DNA from: Sphingomonas cannabina
GTDB taxonomy: Bacteria; Pseudomonadota; Alphaproteobacteria; Sphingomonadales; Sphingomonadaceae
Reading direction: 5' to 3'
Length of the DNA: 64,000 nt
Assembly (NCBI RefSeq): GCF_021391395.1
Contig: NZ_CP090059.1
Span: 3,209,001-3,273,000, forward strand
In this document: positions 25,394-33,824 of the stretch, piece by piece
Numbering within the stretch: position 1 is the stretch's first letter
How the letters are laid out: each line of letters opens with the position of its first letter
The notes under the pieces: model-generated
Told to the model about the DNA's origin: nothing
Seen by the model: the letters and a program-made list of their open reading frames with translations, nothing else
The model's database searches: none
Translations under genes and position numbers: made by a program

Positions 25394-25666
25394 TTATCGG
25401 GCGGCTCCGCATTTCCGGCAGTGCGTGGCAACAGGCGCGAGCATGTTCGCTCCGGTTATGTTCCATCCATCCTTCGACGGCGCGAAGTAGTAGCTGACGC
25501 CGCAATTCGGACACTTCATTCCGAACATTATTAGGGCGGTAAACGGCATCGTAAGCGCTACCGCTACCGCCATGCCCGCCCAGCCGCCAATTCCAAAAAA
25601 TATGACGGCCAGGGCCGCTATCGCAGTGATGAAAAAACCTGCTTGGACCAATCGAGCTGCGTTCAT
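25394..25666 (-). CDS. Small membrane protein with a zinc-ribbon-like CxxC pair
   Basis: 90 residues. Two N-terminal hydrophobic segments (FFITAIAALAVIFFGIGGWAG and MAVAVALTMPFTALIMFG) precede a cytosolic tail with MKCPNCGVSYYF and THCRKCGAAR. The CxxC/CxxC spacing is that of a zinc ribbon. No family is recognised. It stands alone, convergent with wecC. Codon usage looks normal, and the start has only a weak ribosome site. Confidence 0.6.
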   Translation of the reverse strand: MNAARLVQAGFFITAIAALAVIFFGIGGWAGMAVAVALTMPFTALIMFGMKCPNCGVSYYFAPSKDGWNITGANMLAPVATHCRKCGAAR

Positions 25667-26215
25667 AGACGCACTTAACCGGGAAATCGCAAGGTCCGCA
25701 ATTGGGGCGCTAGCGGTCGCCGAAGTTCATGAGTCTACGCCTAAAGACGAGTCGACATACTGGAGGCGCCTTCTTCGATCCTCCCCGGTGAGAGGTGGGA
25801 CCCGCACGCCGATCCGGAGCCGAACGCCGCCAGCTCGCCTCCTCTCCTTTGCAATGTAGGATTTCGCCTGCTTGGCTCATCCGGTCCGAACCGCGCAAGC
25901 CTCGGTCCGCTCTTTGATCCCGTCGATCTCGTCCATGTCGCGTCGCGGCGCGCTCGTGTCGCGTCCATGCCGCATTGCTGTCGCGTCCGCGTCGCATCCC
26001 GCCGCAACCGTGCAGCTACCGGGCGCATCGGCCCGCAAACACGCGACCTCAGTCAACTTAGTCAACATTTTCGGGTACCCTGATACCGGATGCGGCCTCG
26101 GATCAGGGGGCGTTCTACCTATGACTTTCGTGACCTTCGACGGTTTTCCGCGGGTTTCCGGCGCCTGTCCCTGGGACGGATCGACATTCAGATACCGGCC
26201 GCGCGGCATCGTCCC
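25667..26215. other. Gene-free stretch with degenerate repeats
   Basis: I see no convincing gene here; the open frames are arginine-rich shadows. Contents: a degraded CCTCCCCGG-type repeat half (25785-25860); three imperfect tandem copies of a 21-22 base unit built on TGTCGCGTC (25936-26001); and the motif CTCAGTCAACTTAGTCAACA (26048-26067), whose complement resembles a motif at 59987. It lies between the small membrane protein and the palindrome ahead of the M48 protease stop. Confidence 0.5.
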
Positions 26216-26344
26216 AAAATCCTCCCCTGCAAGGGGAGGTGGCACGCGAAGCGTGGCGGAGGGGTGTCCCCCTATCTATAGCGCGACACCCCTCCACCAT
26301 TCGCTGACGCGAATGGTCCCCCTCCCCTTGCAGGGGAGGATTTT
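26216..26344. repeat. CCTCCCC-family palindromic repeat with perfect 24-base ends
   Basis: Terminal arms 26216-26239 and 26321-26344 are perfect 24-base inverted repeats, each also a hairpin (CCTCCCC-TGCAA-GGGGAGG core). Inside are GGCACGCGAAGCGTGGC, GGAGGGGTGTC paired with GACACCCCTCC, and ATTCGCTGACGCGAAT. On the minus strand it follows the M48 protease gene (stop at 26395), so it may end that transcript: the last hairpin is followed by a T-run (26341-26346) on the plus strand and the first by TTTT on the minus strand. Confidence 0.88.
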
Positions 26345-26394
26345 TTAGGACGCGCCGACGTCGGGGCGATCAACATCTGAATGTCGATCGGTTC

Positions 26395-27468
26395 CTACAG
26401 CCCCGCAACCAGCGCCTGCCAGTCGTTGCTCATCGGCTTGTCCCGCTCGGCCAGGATCGGCGGGACATAGGGCCGCTCCGGCGACGCGGCGAACGCCGCC
26501 GCCTCGCGGTCGAGCAGCTTGGCGCGCAGCGTCCAGCGCGGATGGGTGCGCGCCAGCAGGATGCTGTTGAAATGAGCCTTGCCGAACCAGCGCCAGAACC
26601 GCGCCGGCGCCACCGGATCATAGCCGGCATTGGCCATCAGCGCGCTGCCCAGGATGTCTGCCTCGATCTCGCTGCGCCGGATATAGCCGACCGACCGGCC
26701 GATCGCCTCGAACAGCCCGCGCTGGACGCCGGCCTGGTCAAGCCGGACCCGATGGCGCAGGATATTGTGCGCCAGCTCATGCGCAATGACGAAGGCGAGC
26801 TCGTCGTCGCTGTCGATCGCCTCGACCATCTTGGTCGTGACCTGGACCGTGGTCCCGTCGGCCTGCGCGTCATAGCTGTCCTTGACGACGACCTCGAACC
26901 GGCTCGCGCAGCCCATGTCGGGCTTGAACGCGATCGTCAGCGGCTGTCCCTGGCGGAGCAGGTCGAGGCGCAGCTCCCCCGATGCCGCCCGCTCCCGCAG
27001 CCGCCGTTCGGCGGCGATCAGCCGGTCGGTCGATTCGGCCTTGCCGGTATCCATCGGCCCCGGCTCCAGCACCTCGCCGTTCGCCCGCACGATCGAATCG
27101 CCGGCGCGGATGCCCGCCCGCTCGGCCGCGCTCCCCGCGACCACGCCCTCGACGGCGATCGGCGCCTCGAAGCCGAAGAAGCGGCGCGCCTCCCCCCTCG
27201 CCGCGACCGCATATTGGGAGAGGTCGTGGATCTGCAGCCCCGTCCGCAGGGCGAGATCGCGGCAGAGCGCCCGGTTGGCGAGCGTGAGCCGCTCCGCGAT
27301 CGCCGCCACGCGCAGGTCCTCCGCCCGCAACGCCGCGAGCACGTCGGTAACGCCTGTCGTCTGCGCCTGCGCGGCCGGCACGACCGGCGCCGCCAGCGCG
27401 AGCAGCGCAGGCAACCACCACCGAACTCCCCGCCGCAGCCGGCGACCGCCCCGCCCGATCTTGTCCAT
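26395..27468 (-). CDS. M48-family metalloprotease with PDZ domain, exported
   Basis: 357 residues. After a basic N-terminus, a signal peptide (VRWWLPALLALAAPVVPAAQA) leads to a periplasmic protein. Residues about 95-185 form a PDZ domain (VEGVVAGSAAERAGIRAGDSIVRANGE, with LDLLRQGQPL). The protease domain has HELAH at 230-234 and the third ligand in EIEAD (267-271). The order PDZ-then-M48 differs from BepA/LoiP (M48 plus TPR) and suggests an envelope quality-control protease. I chose ATG 27468 over an in-frame start 31 codons upstream, which would bury the signal peptide. Confidence 0.88.
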   Translation of the reverse strand: MDKIGRGGRRLRRGVRWWLPALLALAAPVVPAAQAQTTGVTDVLAALRAEDLRVAAIAERLTLANRALCRDLALRTGLQIHDLSQYAVAARGEARRFFGFEAPIAVEGVVAGSAAERAGIRAGDSIVRANGEVLEPGPMDTGKAESTDRLIAAERRLRERAASGELRLDLLRQGQPLTIAFKPDMGCASRFEVVVKDSYDAQADGTTVQVTTKMVEAIDSDDELAFVIAHELAHNILRHRVRLDQAGVQRGLFEAIGRSVGYIRRSEIEADILGSALMANAGYDPVAPARFWRWFGKAHFNSILLARTHPRWTLRAKLLDREAAAFAASPERPYVPPILAERDKPMSNDWQALVAGL

Positions 27469-27580
27469 TCCGGAGGCGATAGCGCCGCCGCGCGGCCGGG
27501 CAAGCCCTTGATTGCTCCCGCGATTGCGCCAAGCCTCCCCAAGGACTATTGGCACCTCCAACTGCGCCTTAGGTGAACGA

Positions 27581-28393
27581 GTGGCTTTGAGTTTGCTTCG
27601 CCGTTTCGGCCTTCCTCTACCCGCTGCACCGTCGAGCGTTCCCGAAGGGGAACGCGTCTACGCGATCGGCGACGTCCACGGCCGCCTCGACCTGCTCGAC
27701 CGCCTCCTCGAGCGGATCGAGGCCGACGATGCCGCCCGCGGGCCGGCACGGTCGCAGCTGATCTTCCTCGGCGACCTGATCGACCGCGGCCCGCAGTCGC
27801 GCGGCGTGGTCGAGCGCGTGATGCGTTTGAAGGCGGAGCGCCCCAACATTCGCGTGATCGCCGGCAATCACGAGGAGATGCTGCTCGCCGCGCTCCGCTC
27901 GGAACGCGGCGAGGCGATGCGCTTCTTCATCCAGAACGGCGGACGCGAGACGCTGCTCAGCTACGGCATCACCGAAGCGGAATATGAAGCCGGCACGCTG
28001 ACCGATCTGCGCGATCTCGCCCGCAGGCGCGTCCCGGCCCACCATGTCGCCTTCCTGGGCAGCCTCGAACCTTACGTGGCGATCGGAGACTATCTGTTCG
28101 TCCACGCCGGAATCCGCCCCGGCGTCGCGGTCGAGGAGCAATCCCCCAGCGATCTCAAGTGGATCCGCGGCGAATTCCTGAATTCGAAACGCGATCACGG
28201 CAGCATCGTCGTCCACGGCCATACCGTCTCCGACGGGGTCGACGAGCAGCCTAACCGAATCGGGATCGACACCGGCGCCTTCGCCACCGGCAATCTGACC
28301 GCGATCGGCCTGGAATCGAGCGAGCGCTGGTATCTCTCGACGGCCGGCAGCGGCGCCGGCGCGCGCAGCGCGGCTATTGTGCAACAGGTTTGA
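27581..28393 (+). CDS. Calcineurin-like phosphoesterase, serine/threonine-phosphatase type
   Basis: 270 residues. The metallophosphoesterase motifs are GDVHG (30-34), GDLIDRG (64-70), GNHEEM (95-100), VHAGIRPG and VVHGHT. This spacing is that of the PrpA/ApaH-like bacterial PPP-type phosphatases. It probably hydrolyses phosphoprotein or a nucleotide polyphosphate; which one cannot be told. GTG 27581 has an AGGTG nearby. The longer frame to 27512 overlaps the divergent M48 upstream region. Confidence 0.88.
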   Translation: MALSLLRRFGLPLPAAPSSVPEGERVYAIGDVHGRLDLLDRLLERIEADDAARGPARSQLIFLGDLIDRGPQSRGVVERVMRLKAERPNIRVIAGNHEEMLLAALRSERGEAMRFFIQNGGRETLLSYGITEAEYEAGTLTDLRDLARRRVPAHHVAFLGSLEPYVAIGDYLFVHAGIRPGVAVEEQSPSDLKWIRGEFLNSKRDHGSIVVHGHTVSDGVDEQPNRIGIDTGAFATGNLTAIGLESSERWYLSTAGSGAGARSAAIVQQV

Positions 28394-28542
28394 TCGAATC
28401 TTAATCGAAGCATAGGGTTTTGCTGGCAATCGCCGTTGCGCCTTGCGAGAAGCCAGTTGCACCCGGCGATAGCCTGTGCCATTGGAATCCGGGGACTTAG
28501 TCGCCGCCATTCGGGTGGAAATGGTCATAAAGGGAGTTTGAC

Positions 28543-28797
28543 ATGCGTCTTGCCAATCTTGCTGCAGCGACTTCGGCGCTCATGCTGATCGCCAGCCCTG
28601 CGCTTGCTGCGAGCGCAAACCCGGCGGCCAAGCTGTCGGTCGCTTCGTCCAAGTCGGTCCGCGCCGGCACCAAGGCCAAGGACGGCAGCAACCTCTCGCC
28701 GGTCCTGGGCGTGGTCGCCGCGATCGTCGCCCTGGGCGGCATCGGCATCGCTGCGGGCGTGTTCGACAGCGGCAACGACGATCCCGACAGCAACTGA
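28543..28797 (+). CDS. Small exported protein with one C-terminal hydrophobic segment
   Basis: 84 residues. The signal peptide (ANLAAATSALMLIASPALAAS) is followed by a basic Ser/Lys-rich section and a hydrophobic, glycine-containing segment (VLGVVAAIVALGGIGIAAGVF), then an acidic tail SGNDDPDSN. AAGGGAG lies seven bases before the ATG and a strong terminator follows 26 bases after the stop, so it is a well-defined single-gene unit. Such short proteins are frequent in sphingomonads, as far as I recall; the function is unknown. Confidence 0.72.
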   Translation: MRLANLAAATSALMLIASPALAASANPAAKLSVASSKSVRAGTKAKDGSNLSPVLGVVAAIVALGGIGIAAGVFDSGNDDPDSN

Positions 28798-28823
28798 TCT
28801 CAGCCGGTCGTAACTGAATTCGA

Positions 28824-28855
28824 AAAACGGCGGTCAATCGACCGCCGTTTTTTAT
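28824..28855 (+). terminator. Rho-independent terminator
   Basis: AAACGGCGGT-CAATCG-ACCGCCGTTTTTT: a nine- to ten-base-pair GC stem followed by six or more T. It ends the transcript of the small exported protein gene. It also has an A-run on the left, so it could work in both directions. Confidence 0.93.
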
Positions 28856-28859
28856 TGTT

Positions 28860-29170
28860 CCCTCACCAGATTCGGATTCGATCGATCGCAACGCGATACG
28901 TTTGAGCGAGATATTGATCTTGGCGGAGGCTGTTCGATCAGTTCGAGGTCGGGACTATAGCGCGAGAAATGGGGTAGAGTGGACCCATTCCCCGCTAGCA
29001 CGCGTTTGCTATTCATAAGAAGCTGTCCGTCATCGGATAGACAACAGCATTGGGAACAAGGGGTCATCGCGCGTTAGGTAGGCAGTGAAGGCCTGCACTA
29101 TCCAATGACCGTGCCGATGAAGACGATCGCGTCCGTCTCATCAACGAACGCCAGTCGCTCAAGGTCGAAC
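28860..29170 (-). pseudogene. IS630-family transposase remnant
   Basis: Two pieces of an IS630-type DDE transposase occur in the right order on the minus strand. LERLAFVDET (29163-29134) matches the first catalytic Asp block. LPHFSRYSPDLELIEQ (28982-28935) matches the PPYSPDLNPIE block with the final catalytic Glu. After it the reading frame must shift to give AKINISLKR, the usual KxLLR continuation. The blocks are about 55 codons apart instead of roughly 130, so the middle is deleted. No terminal inverted repeats or target duplications were identified. Confidence 0.6.
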
Positions 29171-29209
29171 TCGGCCAACGTTTTGCACTGGTGGGCGATT
29201 GCAACGTCA

Positions 29210-29770
29210 GGTCGATCCTGCTCGGCCACACGGCTTCCTTGAGGCGGCAGAACATGCGCTCGATAGCGTTGCGGCCCAGAGTGGGTGGCTGAAGCAGCGT
29301 TCCAGCGCCGGTTGATCTTTGGCGGGATGTTTGGGGCCCTGCGCCGGGCCCGGCCCTGCGCGTCAGTGATGGCGCGGAGCTTGGTTTTGCGGCCACCCCC
29401 GCTGATACCGATCGCCTGGGGCGTGAGCTCTCTCTCCCTTTTTCACCTGCTGTCGAACGGTTCACCTCTACGTGCGCGCTGTCGATCAGCACCTCTGCCG
29501 GTGTATCCCCTCGGCGGCCAACGCCTCGAACACGGCGCGCCATACGCCCTTCTCAAGCCAGCGCCTGTACCGGGCGCACGGCATCTTGTGTGGACCGTAG
29601 ATCACCGGCGCGCTCTTCCCGCGGCACCCGACCGCAGTGTATGCACGATCCCGCTGATCACCTGCCGGTCAGCTACTCGCGGCACCTTTCGGCAGCAACG
29701 GTCCAGCCGGTCCCGCTGCCTGTCACTCAACCAAAACTCGTCCGGCACTACCAACTCCGACCAGGAGTGT
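29210..29770 (-). pseudogene. IS5-family transposase remnant with frameshifts and internal deletion
   Basis: Read on the minus strand in several frames: PDEFWLSDRQRDRLDRC (N-terminal domain), VISGIVHTLRSG, then after a frameshift VIYGPHKMPCARYRRWLEKGVW and AAEG, another shift to EVLIDSAHVEVNRSTAGEKG (first catalytic Asp region), GGRKTKLRAITDAQG, then PPKINRRWNAA and finally GRNAIERMFCRLKEA. These are the ordered landmarks of IS5-type transposases. The part between RAITD and PPKINRRW is missing and at least four frameshifts are needed, so it is inactive. It joins IS630 sequence at about 29200, suggesting a nested insertion. Confidence 0.75.
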
Positions 29771-29862
29771 GAACCACATTCTACACGCCAAGGGAATCCT
29801 GTTTATGGGTTCTCGCCCTGGCTCAAACTGGAGGAGTTCAGGGGAGCATGTCAGAACACGTC

Positions 29863-29952
29863 AAGTTAAAACGCATCGTCATACGTGACTACAACCGGTT
29901 GAACTTCAGGGCCACGATCCACCTTGCCGCAGCCGTCGGTGATTTACGATGA
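29863..29952 (+). pseudogene. IS5-family transposase C-terminal fragment, opposite orientation
   Basis: A plus-strand frame reading KLKRIVIRDYNRLNFR then ATIHLAAAVGDLR and stop matches the end of IS5-type transposases (pattern RRIATRYDxLxxNFLAAVxLAA). That segment is exactly what is missing after CRLK in the minus-strand remnant at 29210-29770. It may be the displaced and inverted end of the same element or a second decayed copy. The 90 bases before it (29771-29862) show nothing recognisable. Confidence 0.55.
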
Positions 29953-29978
29953 ATCCGCGCGGGCCGTAGGTTACGAGA

Positions 29979-30350
29979 TCAATTACGCCGCCCCGGTTCG
30001 CGCGTCTTCTCCTCCGCGAGGGCAAACGAGGAGGCAGCGTCAGCTTGCTGATAGTAACTCCTGTCGATCCGGTTACCGATGCGATTCTGCACACGATTGT
30101 TGATACGGGTATCGAGACGCGCGGTTGGCTGTGTGTTAGGCCCCCGCTGTTCATTCGTCTGGCGTTGCCCAACTTCACCAACGGATGAGCTTGCGACCTG
30201 TCCCGCTCGATTGGGCTGCGCCGATTGCTGGCGCGGCACCGCAATCTGCGGATCCTTCGCCTGGCTCTGTGCTTGCCCGGCCGCTGGCAATAAGGCAGCT
30301 AGTCCCAGAACGATCGGCACGCTGCCACGCCTCGCCAGCTTCACCATCAT
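29979..30350 (-). CDS. Small exported protein at the end of the polysaccharide operon
   Basis: 123 residues. The signal peptide is SVPIVLGLAALLPAAGQAQ. The mature part is hydrophilic, Gln/Arg/Asn-rich and low in hydrophobics, with a four-residue periodicity RINNRVQNRIGNRIDR followed by SYYQQADAASSFALAEEK. The ATG sits in an ATGA overlap with the upstream gene, so it is translated as the last gene of the wza-wzc group. No family is recognised. The regular Arg/Asn spacing could suit binding to an acidic polysaccharide, which is speculation. Confidence 0.68.
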   Translation of the reverse strand: MMVKLARRGSVPIVLGLAALLPAAGQAQSQAKDPQIAVPRQQSAQPNRAGQVASSSVGEVGQRQTNEQRGPNTQPTARLDTRINNRVQNRIGNRIDRSYYQQADAASSFALAEEKTREPGRRN

Positions 30351-31618
30351 CGTGCGCGCCGCACCGGCGCCAGCTGCACGCGATTGATCTGGCCGGACAG
30401 GCCCGCCACAGCATCAGAAGGTCGTGCAACCAATATCAGCGTCTGCACCGGACAATCCACCGGAACGGTGAAGTTACCTGCGAAACGACCATTTGTTCCC
30501 GTTGAATTAGGTAGCGGTACACGACCCAACTCGCGCCCATCCCGCCTGCAGCTGAGCACCCAGTAAGGCCGGGCAGACTCTTCTTGCTGAATCCCACTGC
30601 TGGAGCCCGCAATGCGATAGATACCCGGCGGCAATAGCTGCAACTGCTGCAACAATGGGCCGCCTATGCTTGCTGGCGCGGCGAAATCGAACACGCCATC
30701 CTTCCCATCGCCACGCTGAATCGACGTGGTCACGCTGCCGTCGTTGATCGGCATCCAATCAAATAACGACGGCGGGTCCATATCGGCGGCAAATTCGGGA
30801 TCGCGCGAAGTATCCCGATTGACGCCCGGGACCACGGACGCATAATAGCGCCATGCATCCTCCACAAAACCGCCGGTCACCAGCGCGTTAATCAGTGGAG
30901 CCAACGTAGTCTTTGGTACAGCGATTCCGGCACGCCGCAATCCAAGGAACAATGCGACAGTCGATCGCGGATCAGGGCCAGCTCCAGCAATATAACCAAT
31001 GAAGCTCTCGCTCCAGTTCGGCCGAGTTGCTAAAATCTTGATTAGTTCGGAGCGGACCTCTGCTTCATTGGCAGCAGCTGCCAACAAAGGAAACAAAATA
31101 CCCGCGCCCGCCACGCTTGTACGCAAGGCGATATCATAATGATGTAGCACTTCCGGAACGTCACCGCGTCCGACCGCGTCCTCGATCGCCCAGAACTGTG
31201 TTTGTAGATCGCGGCGCGATAGTTTCTGCGAATATGCAAAAAGCCGCTGGGCCGTCGCATGGTCACCACGAATCTCGGCGTTCATACCAAGCGCAACGAC
31301 GGCCGGTACTGTCGTTGCATCCCGTAATAAGGCCCGTCGCGCGAGCAAGTTCGCTCGCTGGCGGTCGGCAGGCGTTGCCTCCGGTCCTGCCAGAGATAGT
31401 GCCAACCGCGCCGCAATTGGACCATTGCCGGGTGCTAGGCGATGAGCGAGCTCGGCGTTTCTACGCGCCGCTATCGCCGCCACCGTATGGGTGATCGAAA
31501 CATAGCCTAGCACCGCCGCGACTATCGTCAGCGCACCGCGTACCATCCATTCTTTCCGGGTACGCCTCGCCAAGACGGATCGTCGCGGCACAGCCAGCTT
31601 ACGCCTTTGCCTTGTCAC
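30347..31618 (-). CDS. Membrane-anchored helical-repeat protein linked to wzc
   Basis: About 423 residues if started at GTG 31618, which overlaps the wzc stop by 20 bases. ATG 31546 is an equally good start with a weak GGAAAG before it. One N-terminal membrane helix (ALTIVAAVLGYVSITHTVAAIAA) is followed by TPR-like helical pairs (residues about 70-250) and a C-terminal beta-rich part (FDWMPINDGSVTTSI ... GIYRIAGSSSGIQ ... PYWVLSCRRDGRELGRVPLPN) that resembles a carbohydrate-binding-like sandwich. The helix-plus-TPR-plus-beta layout would place it in the periplasm beside Wzc/Wza. I do not recognise a named family. Confidence 0.72.
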   Translation of the reverse strand: MTRQRRKLAVPRRSVLARRTRKEWMVRGALTIVAAVLGYVSITHTVAAIAARRNAELAHRLAPGNGPIAARLALSLAGPEATPADRQRANLLARRALLRDATTVPAVVALGMNAEIRGDHATAQRLFAYSQKLSRRDLQTQFWAIEDAVGRGDVPEVLHHYDIALRTSVAGAGILFPLLAAAANEAEVRSELIKILATRPNWSESFIGYIAGAGPDPRSTVALFLGLRRAGIAVPKTTLAPLINALVTGGFVEDAWRYYASVVPGVNRDTSRDPEFAADMDPPSLFDWMPINDGSVTTSIQRGDGKDGVFDFAAPASIGGPLLQQLQLLPPGIYRIAGSSSGIQQEESARPYWVLSCRRDGRELGRVPLPNSTGTNGRFAGNFTVPVDCPVQTLILVARPSDAVAGLSGQINRVQLAPVRRAR

Positions 31619-33812
31619 TACGGCCGTAACCATAGCCATATTCGTAGCCGTAGCCGTAATGCGCCTTGCGTGCCTCGAACTTGGTGAGAATGCCGCCAAA
31701 AATGCGGGCATTGGCGCTTGCTAGTCGCCCAAGCGCGGTCTTGACCAAGCTTGAGCGGATGCCGTGTGATTCAACCGCATATATCACACCTTCCACCCGG
31801 CTTGCGATTAGCGGGGCGTCGGCCAAGCCCATAACCGGCGGGGAGTCGATCACAACGTGATCATATTCCTCAAGCAACCGGTCGATCAACAGCGACAGGC
31901 GATTGCCGGTCAGCAATTCGGCCGCGTTGGGCGGGACCGGCCCCGCAGACATGGCGGTGAAGCCCAAATCGCGCATCGGGAAAATGAGCGAGGCGATGTT
32001 ATCATCGCCGGTCAGGAAGTTGCTGAGTCCGCGATCATGGCTAACTCCGCCGAGGTAATGGATGGACGGTGAACGCATATCGCCATCAACAAGGATAACC
32101 TTGCGCTGCGCGCGAGCAAGCGTGGTGGCAAGGGCCAGCGCACTGGTCGATTTGCCCTCCGCCGGACGCGTCGAGGTAACCGCAAACGAGCGCGGAACCC
32201 CATGCTCCGTGGTGAACGCAAGATTGGTCTGGACCGCAAGATAGGCGTCAACCAGCTCCGACTTCCGATCGAGCAAAGCGTCCTTCGGCGTGATGTCCGC
32301 AACCTTGGGCACCGAGCCTAGGAGCGGCAAGCCAAGTCGCCGCTCGACCTCGCCCGGATCTGTGATCGCCTCGTCCATTTGCTCAAGCGCGAAGGCCGCA
32401 AGTCCGCCAAGAGCCAGCCCTGCAAGCAAGGAAAGAGCAAGGTTCAGCATTAGGCGCGGGCTTGAAGGCTTCTGCGGCACATCGGCAGCATCCACAACGG
32501 AGATGTTGTTGATACCGACGCCGCCAGCGACGCCGATCTCCTTGAAGCGCTGGAGGAGCCCATCATACAGGACGCGGTTGGTATCTACTTCCTGCTGATA
32601 GATATTATATTGAATGCTGCGGCGACGCAGGTTGAGATAACTCGACTTGAGCTGATCAACCTTATCTTTCAGCGCGCGCTCACGTTCCTGCGCCTCACGA
32701 TAACTGGCTTGCAGCGACCCCGAGACCCGATTCTCCTCGCGACCGATCGACCGATCGAGCTGATCGATCTGCGACTGGATCGCCTTCGCGGCCGGATAGC
32801 CGGGCTCGAACTGCACCATCAATCGCTGGTATTCCGCAGCCAACTCTGCGCGGCGTTGGCGTAAATTATTGATTGCCGCATTGCTCAATGCTTCGGCTGA
32901 TGCACCCGCGCGCCCAGCCTGCTGATAACGCGCTTCGGCCTGGATGCGCTCGGCAGTCGCCCGCACTAGCGCGGTGTTGAGGTTGGCGAGATCGTCGGCG
33001 ACGATCGAGCGCTCGGCGGTCGCGCTTCCTTCCGCACCGCCTTGGGCGGGCAGATTGATAATCTGCTGTGCAGAAGCATAGCTCACTAACTGCCGTTGGG
33101 ATTCGTCGAGTCGTTCCTTTGCCTGGGTCAACTGGCGCTGCAGCAGATTGCGCCCATAGGACGTGGCCTGCGACTTACGTTCAAGATTGGTCTGGATGAA
33201 GTTATCAGCCCAGGCATTGGCAACTTTAGCGGAGAATGCCGCCTCGGGGCTGGTGAAAGAGATATCGACCAGACGCGACAATCGTGTAGGATTAATCGAG
33301 AGGTTTCGGCGTAAAATTTCTCCGGCTGTACGAAGACGATCGGCACGCCCCGCGGCAGAATAACGCCCTTGGATGACCTGGAACGCCGACTCATTGCCGG
33401 CCACGCCGAACATCTCGAAGAATTTCGGATCATCTACGAGACGCAATTGATTGGCGACGCGCTCCGACAGCGAACGCGCCTTCAGCAGGCCATATTGAGT
33501 TTGATAGAATTCCTGATCTGCGATGCCACCTTCGCGCTCGACGCCTTGAAAATCAGTGACTTTGCTCGTCTCACGCGAAATCTCGACCGTCGCCACTGCC
33601 GTATACTTCGGCGTCATCAAGAGTGTCGCGATCAGGCCCAGAAGAAAGCAGGCGGCAACCATGCCGATGATGACGTAACGCCAGCGCAAGGCGACGCGCA
33701 AATATTGGCGGATAAGCGACATCTTCTCGATGCTAGGCGACCGAGCGCCGCTCAAAACACGACCCGTCGTGGGACCGCTGCCGGCGTGTGGGTTCGATAT
33801 AACCATATTCAT
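31599..33812 (-). CDS. Polysaccharide co-polymerase with BY-kinase domain (Wzc/GumC-Exo type)
   Basis: 737 residues. The N-terminal Wzz domain has a first helix YVIIGMVAACFLLGLIATLL, then a long periplasmic coiled-coil region (about residues 200-420) and a second helix LMLNLALSLLAGLALGGLAAFAL. The cytosolic kinase has Walker A TRPAEGKSTSA (about 547), A-prime VILVDGDMRSP (about 572) and Walker B VVIDSPPVMGLADAP (about 650). It ends in a tyrosine cluster YGYGYEYGYGYG, the autophosphorylation tail. The family controls chain length and export with Wza. AAGGTGG precedes the ATG. Confidence 0.94.
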   Translation of the reverse strand: MNMVISNPHAGSGPTTGRVLSGARSPSIEKMSLIRQYLRVALRWRYVIIGMVAACFLLGLIATLLMTPKYTAVATVEISRETSKVTDFQGVEREGGIADQEFYQTQYGLLKARSLSERVANQLRLVDDPKFFEMFGVAGNESAFQVIQGRYSAAGRADRLRTAGEILRRNLSINPTRLSRLVDISFTSPEAAFSAKVANAWADNFIQTNLERKSQATSYGRNLLQRQLTQAKERLDESQRQLVSYASAQQIINLPAQGGAEGSATAERSIVADDLANLNTALVRATAERIQAEARYQQAGRAGASAEALSNAAINNLRQRRAELAAEYQRLMVQFEPGYPAAKAIQSQIDQLDRSIGREENRVSGSLQASYREAQERERALKDKVDQLKSSYLNLRRRSIQYNIYQQEVDTNRVLYDGLLQRFKEIGVAGGVGINNISVVDAADVPQKPSSPRLMLNLALSLLAGLALGGLAAFALEQMDEAITDPGEVERRLGLPLLGSVPKVADITPKDALLDRKSELVDAYLAVQTNLAFTTEHGVPRSFAVTSTRPAEGKSTSALALATTLARAQRKVILVDGDMRSPSIHYLGGVSHDRGLSNFLTGDDNIASLIFPMRDLGFTAMSAGPVPPNAAELLTGNRLSLLIDRLLEEYDHVVIDSPPVMGLADAPLIASRVEGVIYAVESHGIRSSLVKTALGRLASANARIFGGILTKFEARKAHYGYGYEYGYGYGRSDKAKA

Positions 33813-33824
33813 GCGTCGGCCACC

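Noticed and set aside
25667..26395. Protein-coding gene in the minus frame 26245-25877
   Set aside because: The frame runs through a palindrome and tandem repeats and shows no domain or ribosome site.
29064..29543. Intact 159-residue gene on the minus strand
   Set aside because: It is a frame-mixed reading of decayed IS5 and IS630 transposase sequence.
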